From NCBI GenBank assembly GCA_949128115.1, contig OX421964.1, forward strand, positions 21,910,892 to 21,974,891: a DNA stretch of 64,000 bases, given 5' to 3'. Below, piece by piece: positions 47,361-57,300 of the stretch. The notes under the pieces are model-generated. The model did no database searches. It worked only from the letters and a program-made list of their open reading frames with translations, and was not told the origin of the DNA. Position numbers and translations under genes: made by a program. The DNA comes from Anaspis maculata. Taxonomy: Eukaryota; Arthropoda; Insecta; Coleoptera; Scraptiidae. Positions within the stretch are counted from its first letter, which is position 1. The number at the start of each line of letters is the position of its first letter.

Positions 47361-47796
47361 CTGCAAAGAAAAAAAATACATAGAAATAATCATCTAAGTA
47401 TGCCGGAGTGGTACAGTATAGTAAAAGAGAAGGGTGGTTTAGAGAGCAGAAGTGAAAAATGGTCCACACGCAACCTGTGTGTTTATATCCTAACGCGCCC
47501 CCGGCGAGGCGAGATCGCAGGGTCAATAAACCCGTTTTCATACAACTTCATCAGTTTCACATGGGATAGACTTTTCGCTGGGTATTATTCCTTTTTTCGC
47601 AGCTTTTTTTTTATTACATTACATATCAGAATCAGTGGCGGACTAAGGGAGTTGGGGGCCCGGGGCGGAATTGTAAGATGGGGCCCTAAGGAGTGAAAGT
47701 TGAGAATATTAAGGGGGCCGGCAAATTTTTTCGTAATTGAGCAAAAGCCTAAAAAACAAAAAATGTGTTGTTAATAACTTGACTATAAAACACACA

Positions 47797-48131
47797 GTAG
47801 CGCAGTCAGAATTTGAGGGCGTAGAGGGCGAATGCAATGTGAGGGTACAAGTCAGGGAAATGTAGCGCCGCAGGCGAAATTTTTTGGGCATAATAATAAT
47901 GATGCTGATGATGATCGGTATATTTCGTGCGTTTTGCGATTTCGGTTTTCGACGTTTTCACCAAAATTACTTGATAATCACTTCTTTTCAGAAAATTGTT
48001 GCGCTTCTTGAAAATTTTCGCCAGAATTTTTTTCTGTATCGGTTTAGTGTAGAATGAAGTGCCATGGGCGCTTGGGAGGTAGGGGGGTGGTCTCATTCGC
48101 CCACTTTCGCCCCCCTTGGCTATGCCACTGA
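47797..48131. mobile_element. Probable nested hAT-like MITE
   Basis: The right end complemented reads CAGTGGCATAGCCA and the left end CAGTAGCGCAGTCA, so the inverted repeat is imperfect. GGGCGAATG-type sequence follows at both ends. The bases outside (AAAACACA and ACCACCAG) do not match well, so the target duplication is eroded or the boundary is off. Confidence 0.5.
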
Positions 48132-48368
48132 CCACCAGTACCTGCAAGAAGTTTTCGGTTCCAGCTTTGGATGTTGAATTGGATTTGGACTGTTGACTCA
48201 ATGCTAAAACCTACTCAGGGCCGTTCCTAGGGGTTTGAGCGCCCGTGTGCAAAGCTTCTAGTCTGCGCCCCCCCCCCCCTCCTATTCTATACTCGACCCA
48301 AAAAGTTGAAAAAATTTAGAATCCATGTCACTGTTCTATTTCCTATTTTTTCACAAAAGTAATATAAT

Positions 48369-48497
48369 AGCTGTATTACACTACACAATTTATTGTACAA
48401 TTTACTGAATAATGTGCCAAAATACTGTAAAAAAAAAACATCGAATTGATTGTTTAACTGACAGATTGTACAAGAAATTGTGTAGTGTAATACAGCT
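48369..48497. mobile_element. Small hairpin element
   Basis: AGCTGTATTACACTACACAA and its complement, each followed inward by TTGTACAAT-like sequence, form a ~40-bp stem around an A-rich loop. It is nested in the hAT element at 48216-49665. Confidence 0.65.
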
Positions 48498-48878
48498 TCA
48501 ACAGATATAAATCTTACAAAAAACAACAATTCAGTGAATGAGTTAGAAAAAAAACATTAATATCCAGGATATCAATGAATCTTGGGTTTTCAAATACATA
48601 TCTGCATTTTTGCTGGGAACTTTTCATTATCTTTCAGGGATCACAAGTAAATATCTAACTTTCATACTTGTTAGGTGGGAGCATTGGCTTCTGGCGAATT
48701 TGAAAGATTCGCATTCGCCAGGGGAAAACGTTCGCTAAACGTTCGCGAAACGTTCGGTGAAAGGAATGGGACCATTTCTCTGCATTCTGTTTATTTCCCT
48801 CATCTGGGGCGGAGCTGGCTGCCTTAGTTACCGTGGTCTGTGGTTGTCTTTATCTTGTGATACGGTTTTCTACGACTG

Positions 48879-49476
48879 AAGCTTAGTTTATAGTCAACGC
48901 AAGCGGATACGGAACCGCATACGGTTACGCAAACAGTATAGTGTAAGAAAAACTGATAGTTTATAGTGAACGCTTTCAGAGGCGCACGCCTGCGTCGTAG
49001 GAGAAGGAATCATAGGAGATTTGTTTGCCTGAGTGTGCCGCTCCACTCCACATTGACATTGTTGTTAACTTAGCCATCTAAACTCAAATTCTGATTGATG
49101 GAAACCAAGGTCATTTACGTATCCGCATCAACGCAAGAGTTGGATGTTGACCAACTCCTTGCGTATATACGGGATACGGTTGCGAGTATTGCGTTCACAA
49201 TAAACGATTATGGCGTTTTCACTTCGTCGAAGTATAGCGTTGCGTAAGCGTATGCGGCTTGGTTTCCACCAATCAGAATTTGAGTTTGGATGGCTAAGGG
49301 AAAAAGTCAACGTGGAGTGAAGCGGCACACTCAGGCAAACAAATCACCGATTCCCTTCTCCTACGACGCAGGCGTGCGTCTATGGGAGCACTATAAACTA
49401 GCGGTTTTGCTTACGCTGCCGTTTGCGTAACCGTATACGGTTCCGTATCTGCTTGTGTCGACTATAAACTAAGCTT
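48879..49476. mobile_element. ~600-bp palindromic element
   Basis: The ends AAGCTTAGTTTATAGTC and complement begin arms of roughly 250 bp that stay similar across GCATACGGTTACGCAAAC, CGCCTGCGTCGTAGGAG and ATTCTGATTG. It is nested within the second hAT element, making a third or fourth layer of insertion. It has no coding motif. Confidence 0.75.
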
Positions 49477-50167
49477 AAAAACGGAGAATTGCTTCGTCTT
49501 GGTATTATTGGTTTTCGCATCGGGTGCTAAAGCGCCGCCTGGCTATAACGGGGGGCGCGAAGCGGCCTTTTTGAATTTTTTTTTAGTCGGTCGAATTTTT
49601 GCGCCCCTGGCAAAGTGCGCCCGCGTGCGTCGCACGCCTTGAACGCCCCGTTAGGAACGGCCCTGAACCTACTCGTATATACAAAATTAGGAATAACATG
49701 AATTTCTACTACCTGCAGCGCGCAGACAAGATAATTTTGTTGTTTTGTCTTCCCCCTCTTTTGAAACGAAGAAATAAAATACAAAATTTCAAAAGGCTTG
49801 AGGCCCCTGGCACTGTGATATCCGGGGCCGGGGCCCCTAAAGCCTAAAGTGAACATAATTCGCAGAGACTCCGTGATACAGACACACCTCTATTGCCTGT
49901 GTGTAGGCCCCCAAACCTGTTGTCATGAGGCCTGCCAAGGTAACTTTAAATTGGAAAAATAGGAAAAACAATGTTTTTCACCCAAGTAATATGCGAAAGA
50001 AAGATATCATCGTAAGAAAAAATAGAAATTTTTGGATTTTATCCCAATTTTTCGCAGTATTTTTCACAAACAAGAGGGATTGGGGGCCCCATCAGATGAT
50101 TGAGGCCCCGAGGCCCGGGGCGGACCGCCCCCGCCGCCCCCCTCCTTAGTCCGCCACTGATCAGAAT

Positions 50168-50869
50168 AAATTCAGTCATACAGTCAAAGGAAATATTGCA
50201 AACTAATTTTTAATTCTATGCTAAAAGCTTTTGGTTGTTTGGATGCAATATTCGAATGTATATTATTAGTTCAATTAATTTCGTTTGTACGGGTAATGAA
50301 TTTGGATTCAGATTAATATTGGATTACCACGTACCTATGTGTTGAATTCCACGAAGCTTTCAGAATTATATTTAGGAATATTTATTTTTAATTAATTATT
50401 AGCTTTCACCTATACACCACTGCGTCCATAAAATTGTATTAGTTTGGGTAATCCAATCAATTTTGAAATTTCTGATTGGTTATTAGCGGTAGGAATGTTC
50501 ATTCATTATAATGTTCATACAGTGCGCGTCAAAAGTTTGGAATGATGGATTCGTTTCTACCTTGTCAGGAATATCAAAAACTGCTTGGACAAGTCGAATA
50601 ATTGATCTTTCCATTGTTTTGCAGAAATATTCCATGGTGATTTTTATTTTTCTATCTGTCCCCGTTTTCATGCAGTGACGTCGTCAATATTACTTTGAAT
50701 GGCAACCCATCATTCTCTGTTTTTTTTTTATATTGTTTGATTTATTTTCGAGATATTCAGACAGACTGCAAAATTCACATTTTAGCAATATGCACGCTAT
50801 CTGGGTTAATATTTCTGAAGATATTCATTATTTTTGTTATATACCCGCCGCCCTCCCCCTGACACTGCA
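50168..50869. other. Unassigned AT-rich stretch
   Basis: No repeat terminus, domain or RNA gene is recognised between the hAT target site and the LTR-like repeat. Confidence 0.3.
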
Positions 50870-51260
50870 TTTGTTTGTTTGGCCTATGATCGTCTGAACC
50901 CTCCGGCCCGCTCTTGCTCAGGAGAGAAACGTCATGGAGGGGAAGAAGAAGGAGTTTATTGAAACACGCTCATTGCACAGAAATTACATTTAATCAAGCA
51001 AAATAAATACATAAGTGAAAAGTAATTCTTTTATGATTCTTTTCGCAAAACACCTAACATGTGACTGACAAAATGGCCAAAAGGGCACATGATGGCCAAA
51101 ATGAACAAAAACAATTAAAAACACAACAACAAAGATTAGTCAAACTGTTAGTCAAAAAAAAATGGGAGTGACGGGTTCGGAAAAGGCACTCATTGGAAGA
51201 ACCCGGTGAACAAACCACTGAGTTAGGCCCAAAGAATAAGACTCTCAAATATGTTATAAC
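50870..51260 (-). repeat. LTR-like dispersed repeat, copy 3
   Basis: The reverse complement contains CACTCCC...GAACCCGTC, AGGTGTTTTGCG and the TTTGAGAGTC block found in copies 2 and 4. It is truncated relative to the 56715-57300 copy. Confidence 0.55.
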
Positions 51261-51545
51261 GAGTAAATAATGTAGTCTTCTCCAATTACTTTTTTAAACT
51301 TGTTTACTGCAGTTTCAGCTTTATAAATGTAATGCAAAAGCCATTTTCAAAAATATAAGTACAAAATATTACACATAGGATTGAAACATTATGTGCAATT
51401 GACATCAACAGGTGGAAACAATAGTAATAATCAAAATAACGTATTTCATTGATCTACTGATGAGTTGTGTTGCATTTGTGAAATTCAAGACGGAGGAGGG
51501 TCACAGAATTGCGAATGAAGATGGTTCTATATGGATGTTGTCAAA

Positions 51546-52060
51546 CTAAACTTGATCAATTAAAAGACTATCTGAATTTTGGGAATGTTGTTTTTTGATT
51601 TCTAAGATTTCAGAAAATCCGATTATTGATTTATTCTGAAGCTTCAGGATAGGTTTTATACAATTGGGTAAAAAGTCATTGGTATCATAGACTACAGGTC
51701 TGGTGAAATCTGACTTTATATCTACTGACCAGAGCTCTCGTTTGTGTTCATTAAATCTAATTTTGGAAGATCTCATTGTCCTGCCAATGTATATTTTTCC
51801 GCAGGAGCATGTGATTTTTGTACACTCCACTATCGTCAAGTGGACTGATAGGATTTTTTGTTTGAACAAAATATAAGCTCAAAGTGAAAGGACTTTTGAA
51901 GCTGATCTTGAAATCAAGTGGTTTTAGAATACGAGATATTGATGTGGAAATATTTCCAAAATAAGATGAAAAAACATTTAATTCCATTTCTCAGTTGAAC
52001 TCAACATCATACAAATTGCAATAAGCAATGAGTTCACTTGATCTGTTTTTGATTCCATTT
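51546..52060 (-). pseudogene. Penelope-like element, GIY-YIG nuclease end
   Basis: The minus strand reads SISRILKPLDFKISFK and DDSGVY in one frame, then KITCSCGKIYIGRT and RFNEHKREL in another, with a frameshift near 51825. GVY and YIG spaced by a CSCGK segment, followed by an Arg/His helix, are the GIY-YIG endonuclease signature of Penelope-like retroelements. The preceding RILKPLD stretch corresponds to the link from the RT thumb. The RT itself is gone upstream, where a mariner fragment begins. The frame ends with a stop at 51546. Confidence 0.8.
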
Positions 52061-52244
52061 ATGATGAAAAACTTTTCAAACATCACATAAATATAAATTT
52101 CAGTTTGACATCTGGACAAGAACCAAAACAGTATGTTTCTAACAAGTCTAACATTTTTTATTAATAAAAAAAACAGAAATAGTGATTCAACGAGGTCATA
52201 AACAACTTTTTATTGTAAAAAAAAACTATGCTAAAAGTGTGTTA

Positions 52245-52725
52245 CTCTTACAAGAACTATCGAAGTGAATGTTCAAACTGACGGCCATTCTCTTCTTGGC
52301 AGTACGCCAATCGAGCTTGAAACTCAGAGAAGAAACATTTTGGATAGTTTTGGGCTTAAAACGGTCGATGTTGAATGACCGATTGAAATGAGCCTTGCCA
52401 TTGATGTAACCCCATAAGAAAAAATCGGTTGACGGGGTTGAATCTAGGGACCGAGCCGGCCATTCAATGAAGCCCCAATTGCCGATCTACCTGTTTGGAA
52501 ACAGCTCATTCCGTAATCGCATGTACATCTCGGGCATGATGGGTTGGAGCTCCACCCTGTTGGAAACCATAAGGTTCTATTTGGAAAATATGGGTCTGCA
52601 CCATTCGGGTGAAAAACCGCCAACGCCAGAGCTAGGCTATCCCGTGAAAAATCCAAGTACTTCAAACCTGTCAACGACCCTTCAATGAAGATTATAATTC
52701 TATCTCCACAATCCGACATTTAATG
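52245..52725 (-). pseudogene. Mariner-like transposase fragment
   Basis: The minus strand shows EGSLTGLKYLDF, NGADPYFPNRTLWF, then APTHHARDV, FPNR, IEWPARSLDSTPSTDFFLWGY and a C-terminal tail. This is the catalytic and C-terminal part of a mariner-type transposase of a family distinct from that at 841-2240. The PARSPDLTP-like block reads PARSLDSTP, and several frame changes and a stop break it. A CACCCTG lies at 52755-52761 and could be the element terminus on the upstream side. The other end was not found. Confidence 0.8.
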
Positions 52726-52874
52726 TTTCAGGGAATTGTGTATGTTCTCTATCACCCTGTGTGGGATTGTGGTCCGACCACTAGCTACAATTTCGTCTGT
52801 TAACGGTTCCTATTGACCTTAATGTTGCTTTTGAACAAGTCTTACACGAATTCGCTCAATATTCACTATCATAA

Positions 52875-53457
52875 CCCGTAACTGGTGAGGTAGAAAAAAA
52901 ATAACACTATTGGTGAGGTGAAGTCTATCAGACTTCTCGAATAAACTTAGTTTTTTTTATGAAACTTTGATGAATTGAATGATTTTCATGTAGAACTGGT
53001 CAACTCACTCTATTGTTGACTCAGAGACATGAAAATATTGATAGAAAATACTTTGATATAAAAATTATTGCACTTTAACCAAGTGATTGTCAATTTCCTG
53101 GAAAAAAACACTTGACACTTAAAATTCAAAATCAGCAGCTTGAATACAATATTGCAATATTGATTCATTTATTTTTAGCGATGAACTTGATCAATATAAT
53201 TGCAAAAAAAAGCTGCGCACTTATCAATTTTATAGACATAAAAAAGTTCATCTTAGTCTGGTAGGGTTTTCTAGAACTTCATCTATAGTTATTTCAACAA
53301 CAACATCGGATATAATGCTGACGCTGGCACTGTACGTTTACATCATCAGGGTTTGGAGGTACATAGAAGAGGATGGAGTCCTAATGGAAACCTTATCAAG
53401 ATATACGGTTTGAAAGTTTTAGAGGAGTCTATCAGACCCCACCTCACCAGTTACGGG
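52875..53457. mobile_element. TIR element with ATAA borders
   Basis: The ends CCCGTAACTGGTGAGGT and complement are bordered by ATAA at 52871-52874 and 53458-53461. Inverted similarity resumes ~35 bp inward (GGTGAGGTG and GTCTATCAGAC). The interior is AT-rich without coding motifs. The superfamily is not certain: a 3- or 4-bp duplication would fit several groups. Confidence 0.65.
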
Positions 53458-53592
53458 ATAAGATGGGTTATGGAAAAAATGAGCTAATAAACGCAACAAA
53501 CAAAATGGAAATCGCATTCGGTATTCGCAATTTATTGGCCTTCAAAGTCAAGCGAGTTTTTTGATACCGACAACTTCATTGTCCGACAGCTT

Positions 53593-53789
53593 TTTTTTTT
53601 TTTTTTTAAATAATGTTTCCCTCCTTACCGGCATTTTCTCGCCATAGGAGTTCGCCCGTTTATTTATCAAAATTACAAATTCAGAAAAGTGCAAATTTCG
53701 GACAACACAACACTCAGACTTTCCACCGGGAATCGAACCCGGGACTTCTGCGTCGCGGGCAGCCACTCGACCGCCTGCGCCACGGGGCC
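53593..53789 (-). mobile_element. tRNA-derived SINE
   Basis: On the minus strand the head starts GGCCCCGTGGCGCAGG, with an RNA polymerase III A box (TGGCGCAGGCGG), and ~45 bp later a consensus B box GGTTCGATTCC. The body then ends in a poly-A tail (poly-T on the plus strand at 53593-53608). The 12-bp sequence GTCCGACAGCTT lies at both ends (53581-53592, 53790-53801), a target duplication typical of LINE-mediated insertion. The tRNA-like head is followed by a unique ~100-bp body, so this is a SINE and not a tRNA gene. Confidence 0.9.
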
Positions 53790-54148
53790 GTCCGACAGCT
53801 TAGTATAATTACTAGGTCCAGTACTTTATAAATAGGTAAATAGTAAAGTATTCAACAAGCTGGTAATGATTGCTTCTTACTCATGAGGATGCAGTTTGCC
53901 GACACGAGCCTTGGCGAGTTAGGCATCCGAGTGAGTAATAGCCATTACCCGCGAGTAAAATACTGTGCTTTATCTAGTCTTATTGAAAAATACAGGCATG
54001 TATGCGCGTGATAATGCGTGCATTATTCGATAGGATTTGATAAAATCCATTTTCTTGTGGTGATGTTGTATGATCATGAAGTAGGTATATTTGTTTTTTC
54101 TTTGAACTACACCACAATAATTAATTTGAGTATTTTCAACGTAGGTTA

Positions 54149-54927
54149 TAGTACGCCGGACAGCGACATTTTACCTAAGTCATTTTATCCCGCGACAGAA
54201 TTGGTCAAATCGGTAGTTTTTATGATAGCAAACAAGGAAAACAACTTCTGTCACTCATGCGTCGGTTGCTTTAGAAGTTACAGGGTGCCAAACATGTCAA
54301 CAAAAAAAAACTTACCAAAGTCATTCCATCACGAGACAGAAACGTTAGATCGATAGTTTTTGTGATGAAAAACAAGAGAAACAACTTCTGTCACCCACGC
54401 GTCGGTTGATTTAGAAGCTACAGGGTATCAAACATGTCAAAAAAACTTGACTTAGTCATTTCATCACGAGACAGAAACAGATTAATCGATAGTTTTTGTG
54501 ATCCCAAACAAAAAAGAAACAACTTCTGTCACTCATGCGTCGGTTGCTTCAAAAGTAACAGAGTGTCAAACATGTCAGTAGATAAAGATGGTTACTTCAG
54601 ACACATTTTGAGGAGGTGGAGGGGAGGAGAAGGAGAAGAAGGAGAACACCCTGTAACTTCTGAAGCAACCGCCCCATGAGTGACAAAAGTAGTTTTCCTT
54701 GTTTGTCATCACAAAAACTATCGAACTAACCGTTTCTCTCTCGTGATGAAACGACTTAGGTGAGTTTTTTTTTGTTAACATGTTCGACACCCTGTAACTT
54801 TTGAAGCAACCGACGCATGAGTGACAGAAGTTGTTTTTATTGTTTGTTATCACAAAAACCATCGATTTGACCGTTTCTGTCTCGTAATGAAATGACTTAG
54901 AAATTCATGTCGCTATCCGGCGTACTA
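54149..54927. mobile_element. Foldback element with ~138-bp subrepeats, TTA duplication
   Basis: The ends TAGTACGCCGGA and complement are flanked by TTA at 54146-54148 and 54928-54930. The left arm has three tandem units (markers TCATTTCATCACGAGACAG at about 54179, 54320 and 54455), and the right arm has two in reverse. Each unit contains ACAACTTCTGTCACTCATGC and CAGGGTGTCAAACATG. The loop is a purine-rich GGAGGAGAAGGAG run (54609-54645). A 3-bp TTA duplication suggests PIF/Harbinger origin. Confidence 0.8.
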
Positions 54928-54928
54928 T

Positions 54929-55037
54929 TATCTCTACCCTGAAGTTAACTTGACGTTGAATGCCATAGATACCATTGCTCCAACAATCGTTTCTATGGCA
55001 TTCATTTACCTGCTCTTGGTTCAAGGTTACCAGAGAT
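54929..55037. mobile_element. ~109-bp hairpin
   Basis: TATCTCTACCCTGAAGTTAA and CTTGGTTCAAGGTTACCAGAGATA, together with inner AATGCCATAGA and TCTATGGCATT, form a nearly continuous stem with a short loop. It abuts the target duplication of the preceding element. Confidence 0.65.
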
Positions 55038-55039
55038 AG

Positions 55040-56105
55040 AAATACTGGCCCTTGGTATAATTATTTTGGTTGGGTTTGACTTCCAGTTTTGTGTCATTTT
55101 TGCCGGATTTCAGAAATGTTAATGACTTCATGTTCTTCATCTTCCACTACGTTTTCAAGGTCGTTTTGATTTACAATTGGGTCGGTTACATCTTGTATGC
55201 GTAAACAGTGTTATTCTGTTAGCTGTCATGAACACCTAAACAAGAACAGAGCTCTTTATCAAAAGTATTACATAGTTATATCATCAAACATCAAAGATGA
55301 TCACTGAACAAGCTGATATAATAATCTCCTTATACATAATATAGACATTGAACAATCAATAATAATGATAATAATTCATGCGGCAGGTATGTAGGTACTA
55401 GCAGTACGTAATCATGAATGCATTGTCGGTGGTGCTTAAAACCCAAATCAAAAGCACACCGTCATCGACCTAATTTACATCAGTTGAATATTAATTGAGC
55501 AGAGTTCAGGATAAATAGGCAGCTCTGTTGTGCTGTTATTATTGGTTTTGAGGTTTGGGAAGTACTAGTAAACTGGAATACAACACGCAGAGATTATCGG
55601 GATTGCGAAGCTCATATTCTGTCCTACAGTAATAAACTTGAATATTCAGTTGTGTATCCGGCAAATCTTGCATACGTCACGACTGCGATACGAATATAAA
55701 CAAGAAAAAAGTACTCGTTGGCGGGTTACATGAGCACAATTTCTTCTAAGAAAATGGGTTCAATACAGGATGTCCCAGAAACGAGTACACAAAAAAATAT
55801 CACATATTCCTGACAATTCAATTCAACCAAACTTACACCTTTATACCAAAATGCTCCACACGAGAGATACAGACTTCCAAAGTTGACTTTCGGATGTAGT
55901 TTTTATGGCATATCTCTGAACCGAGCTCAAACTGATAGACGAAGAAGTAAAATCCCTTCCAACTTTTTTGCGCATGAATTTCTTATTGAAGATGAGCACA
56001 GCAATATAAATTTTCGAATAGTTTTACAGACGAAAAGTGTTCTTGTTGACTCTCAATAAAATGCATGGCTTTCAATAAAAAGATTTAAAAATTTCACTAG
56101 CGAAG
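55040..56105. other. Unassigned stretch
   Basis: At 55768 a CAGGATGTCCCAGAAACG sequence resembles a Tc1/mariner-type end but has no partner nearby. Nothing else is recognised. Confidence 0.3.
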
Positions 56106-56225
56106 AAAAACTGCCATCTTGAATTTCGACAGTTTTCAACCGATTCAATTGAGATATTGAGTCACCATGTACTTTTGATGGACAATCGATAAGCATTGGT
56201 TCAATTTTGAAATTTGCAAAATGAT
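56106..56225. repeat. Solitary 119-bp satellite-like unit
   Basis: This segment matches the satellite unit of 7304-9100 across its full length (CTGCCATCTTGAA, TTTTCAACCGATTC, ATTGAGAT, GATGGACAATCG, GCATTGGTTCAATTTTGA), with substantial divergence. It lies ~47 kb from the array with no second unit beside it. Confidence 0.6.
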
Positions 56226-56229
56226 ATTT

Positions 56230-56714
56230 CAATCATATTCTGACGAGATCTACCCATAGTTGAGTTTTTCCTAGCCATCAAAGAAACACTCTGTATCTCC
56301 CTCTGTTGTTGAGAAACCCTCTCAACAATCGTTCAAGAATACAATCCATAAGCTTTGCACACGATCCGCTCCTTCCCACATGCTTAGAATTATCATGCAT
56401 AATTCAGCACCCACCGTAAGACTAGTGCAAATTTGAGTCTCTGGTGCTTACGTACTAAAACCTAAAATTATACTCCTGGCAGCTCCCCAGCCTATATTTC
56501 AAGCTCGCTCGCACCAACGTATACAAGAATTTCTCTAAGCTCATTACGATTGTGTAAAACGACGGCCATATACCCACGCTGCAGTCACAAAGTCACGTCT
56601 TTGAATCCGTTGTTATTTAACAACAACAAAAAATTGATAAGCTTAGGAATCCTACGTCGGCATCATTCAAAACATTTGGAACGTGTGATGGTATGCCTTC
56701 CCTACCCCATGACA
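56230..56714. other. Unassigned stretch
   Basis: No gene, repeat or RNA signature is recognised between the solitary unit and the LTR-like repeat. Confidence 0.3.
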
Positions 56715-57300
56715 TTTTAATTGTTTGGCCTTTGATCGTCTTAACTTTCCGTTGTGCCCGCTTTTGTTAATGACGGTAACGACCCGAGGGAGAGGAAGGT
56801 GGAGTTCAAGGTGGAGTTCAATGAAACACGCTCATTGTACAGAAAGTTGGGTTTACTTGAGGCAAGATAAGTGCAAAATTTGTTTTTTATGGCTCTTTTT
56901 GAAAAACACCTAATATGTGACAAAACATGTGACTGACAAAATGGACGAAATAAGCAAAAACAATGGAAGACAACACAACAAGATATGTTAAACAACTGTC
57001 AAAGAAAAAAGGGAGTGACGGATTCGGAAAAGAAGCACTCAGTGGAAGAACCCGGCCAAGAAACCCCTGAGTATTGCCCGAAGTAGAGGACTCTCAAATA
57101 TGTTGGAAAAATTAACAAAAACTCACTGCTACTTTTCGTATTAGTGGCAAGCAAAATCAAGCAAAATTAGTAAACTAACACAGGCACTCAAAAAAAAACG
57201 GAGATACATCAGTAGACAGGGCATACTAAAATAATACAAATAACTACCCTTGCCAGTTCCCTTGTCAGTCCTCGAATAACTACCCACCTGTATTTGTTGT
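56715..57300 (-). repeat. LTR-like dispersed repeat, copy 4
   Basis: The reverse complement aligns with the 44430-45060 copy from the ATGCCCTGTCTACTGATG region through AACATATTTGAGAGTCC, GGCAATACTCAGGGG and AGGTGTTTTTC. It is the longest minus-strand copy. Confidence 0.55.

Larger units (their letters stand above)
48216..49665. mobile_element. hAT-like element nested in hAT, duplication AACCTACT
   Basis: The ends CAGGGCCGTTCCTAGG and complement (CGTTAGGAACGGCCCTG) are flanked by AACCTACT at 48208-48215 and 49666-49673. The GCGCCC-rich subterminal blocks and a poly-C run near 48268 are inside the left end. It carries two further palindromes, 48369-48497 and 48879-49476. No transposase frame is seen. 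Confidence 0.9.
47633..50159. mobile_element. hAT-like element with 8-bp duplication ATCAGAAT
   Basis: The ends CAGTGGCGGACTAAGG and complement are flanked on both sides by ATCAGAAT (47625-47632, 50160-50167). CAGTGGCG-type ends and 8-bp duplications identify the hAT superfamily. Subterminal DNA is rich in GGGGCCC-type words at both ends. The element contains at least one complete later insertion (48216-49665) and a probable second (47797-48131). No hAT transposase is recognised. Confidence 0.9.

Noticed and set aside
53716..53789. Functional tRNA gene on the minus strand
   Set aside because: The acceptor and anticodon arms are imperfect and the anticodon loop lacks the usual T before the anticodon. 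The sequence continues into a SINE body with poly-A tail and target duplications.
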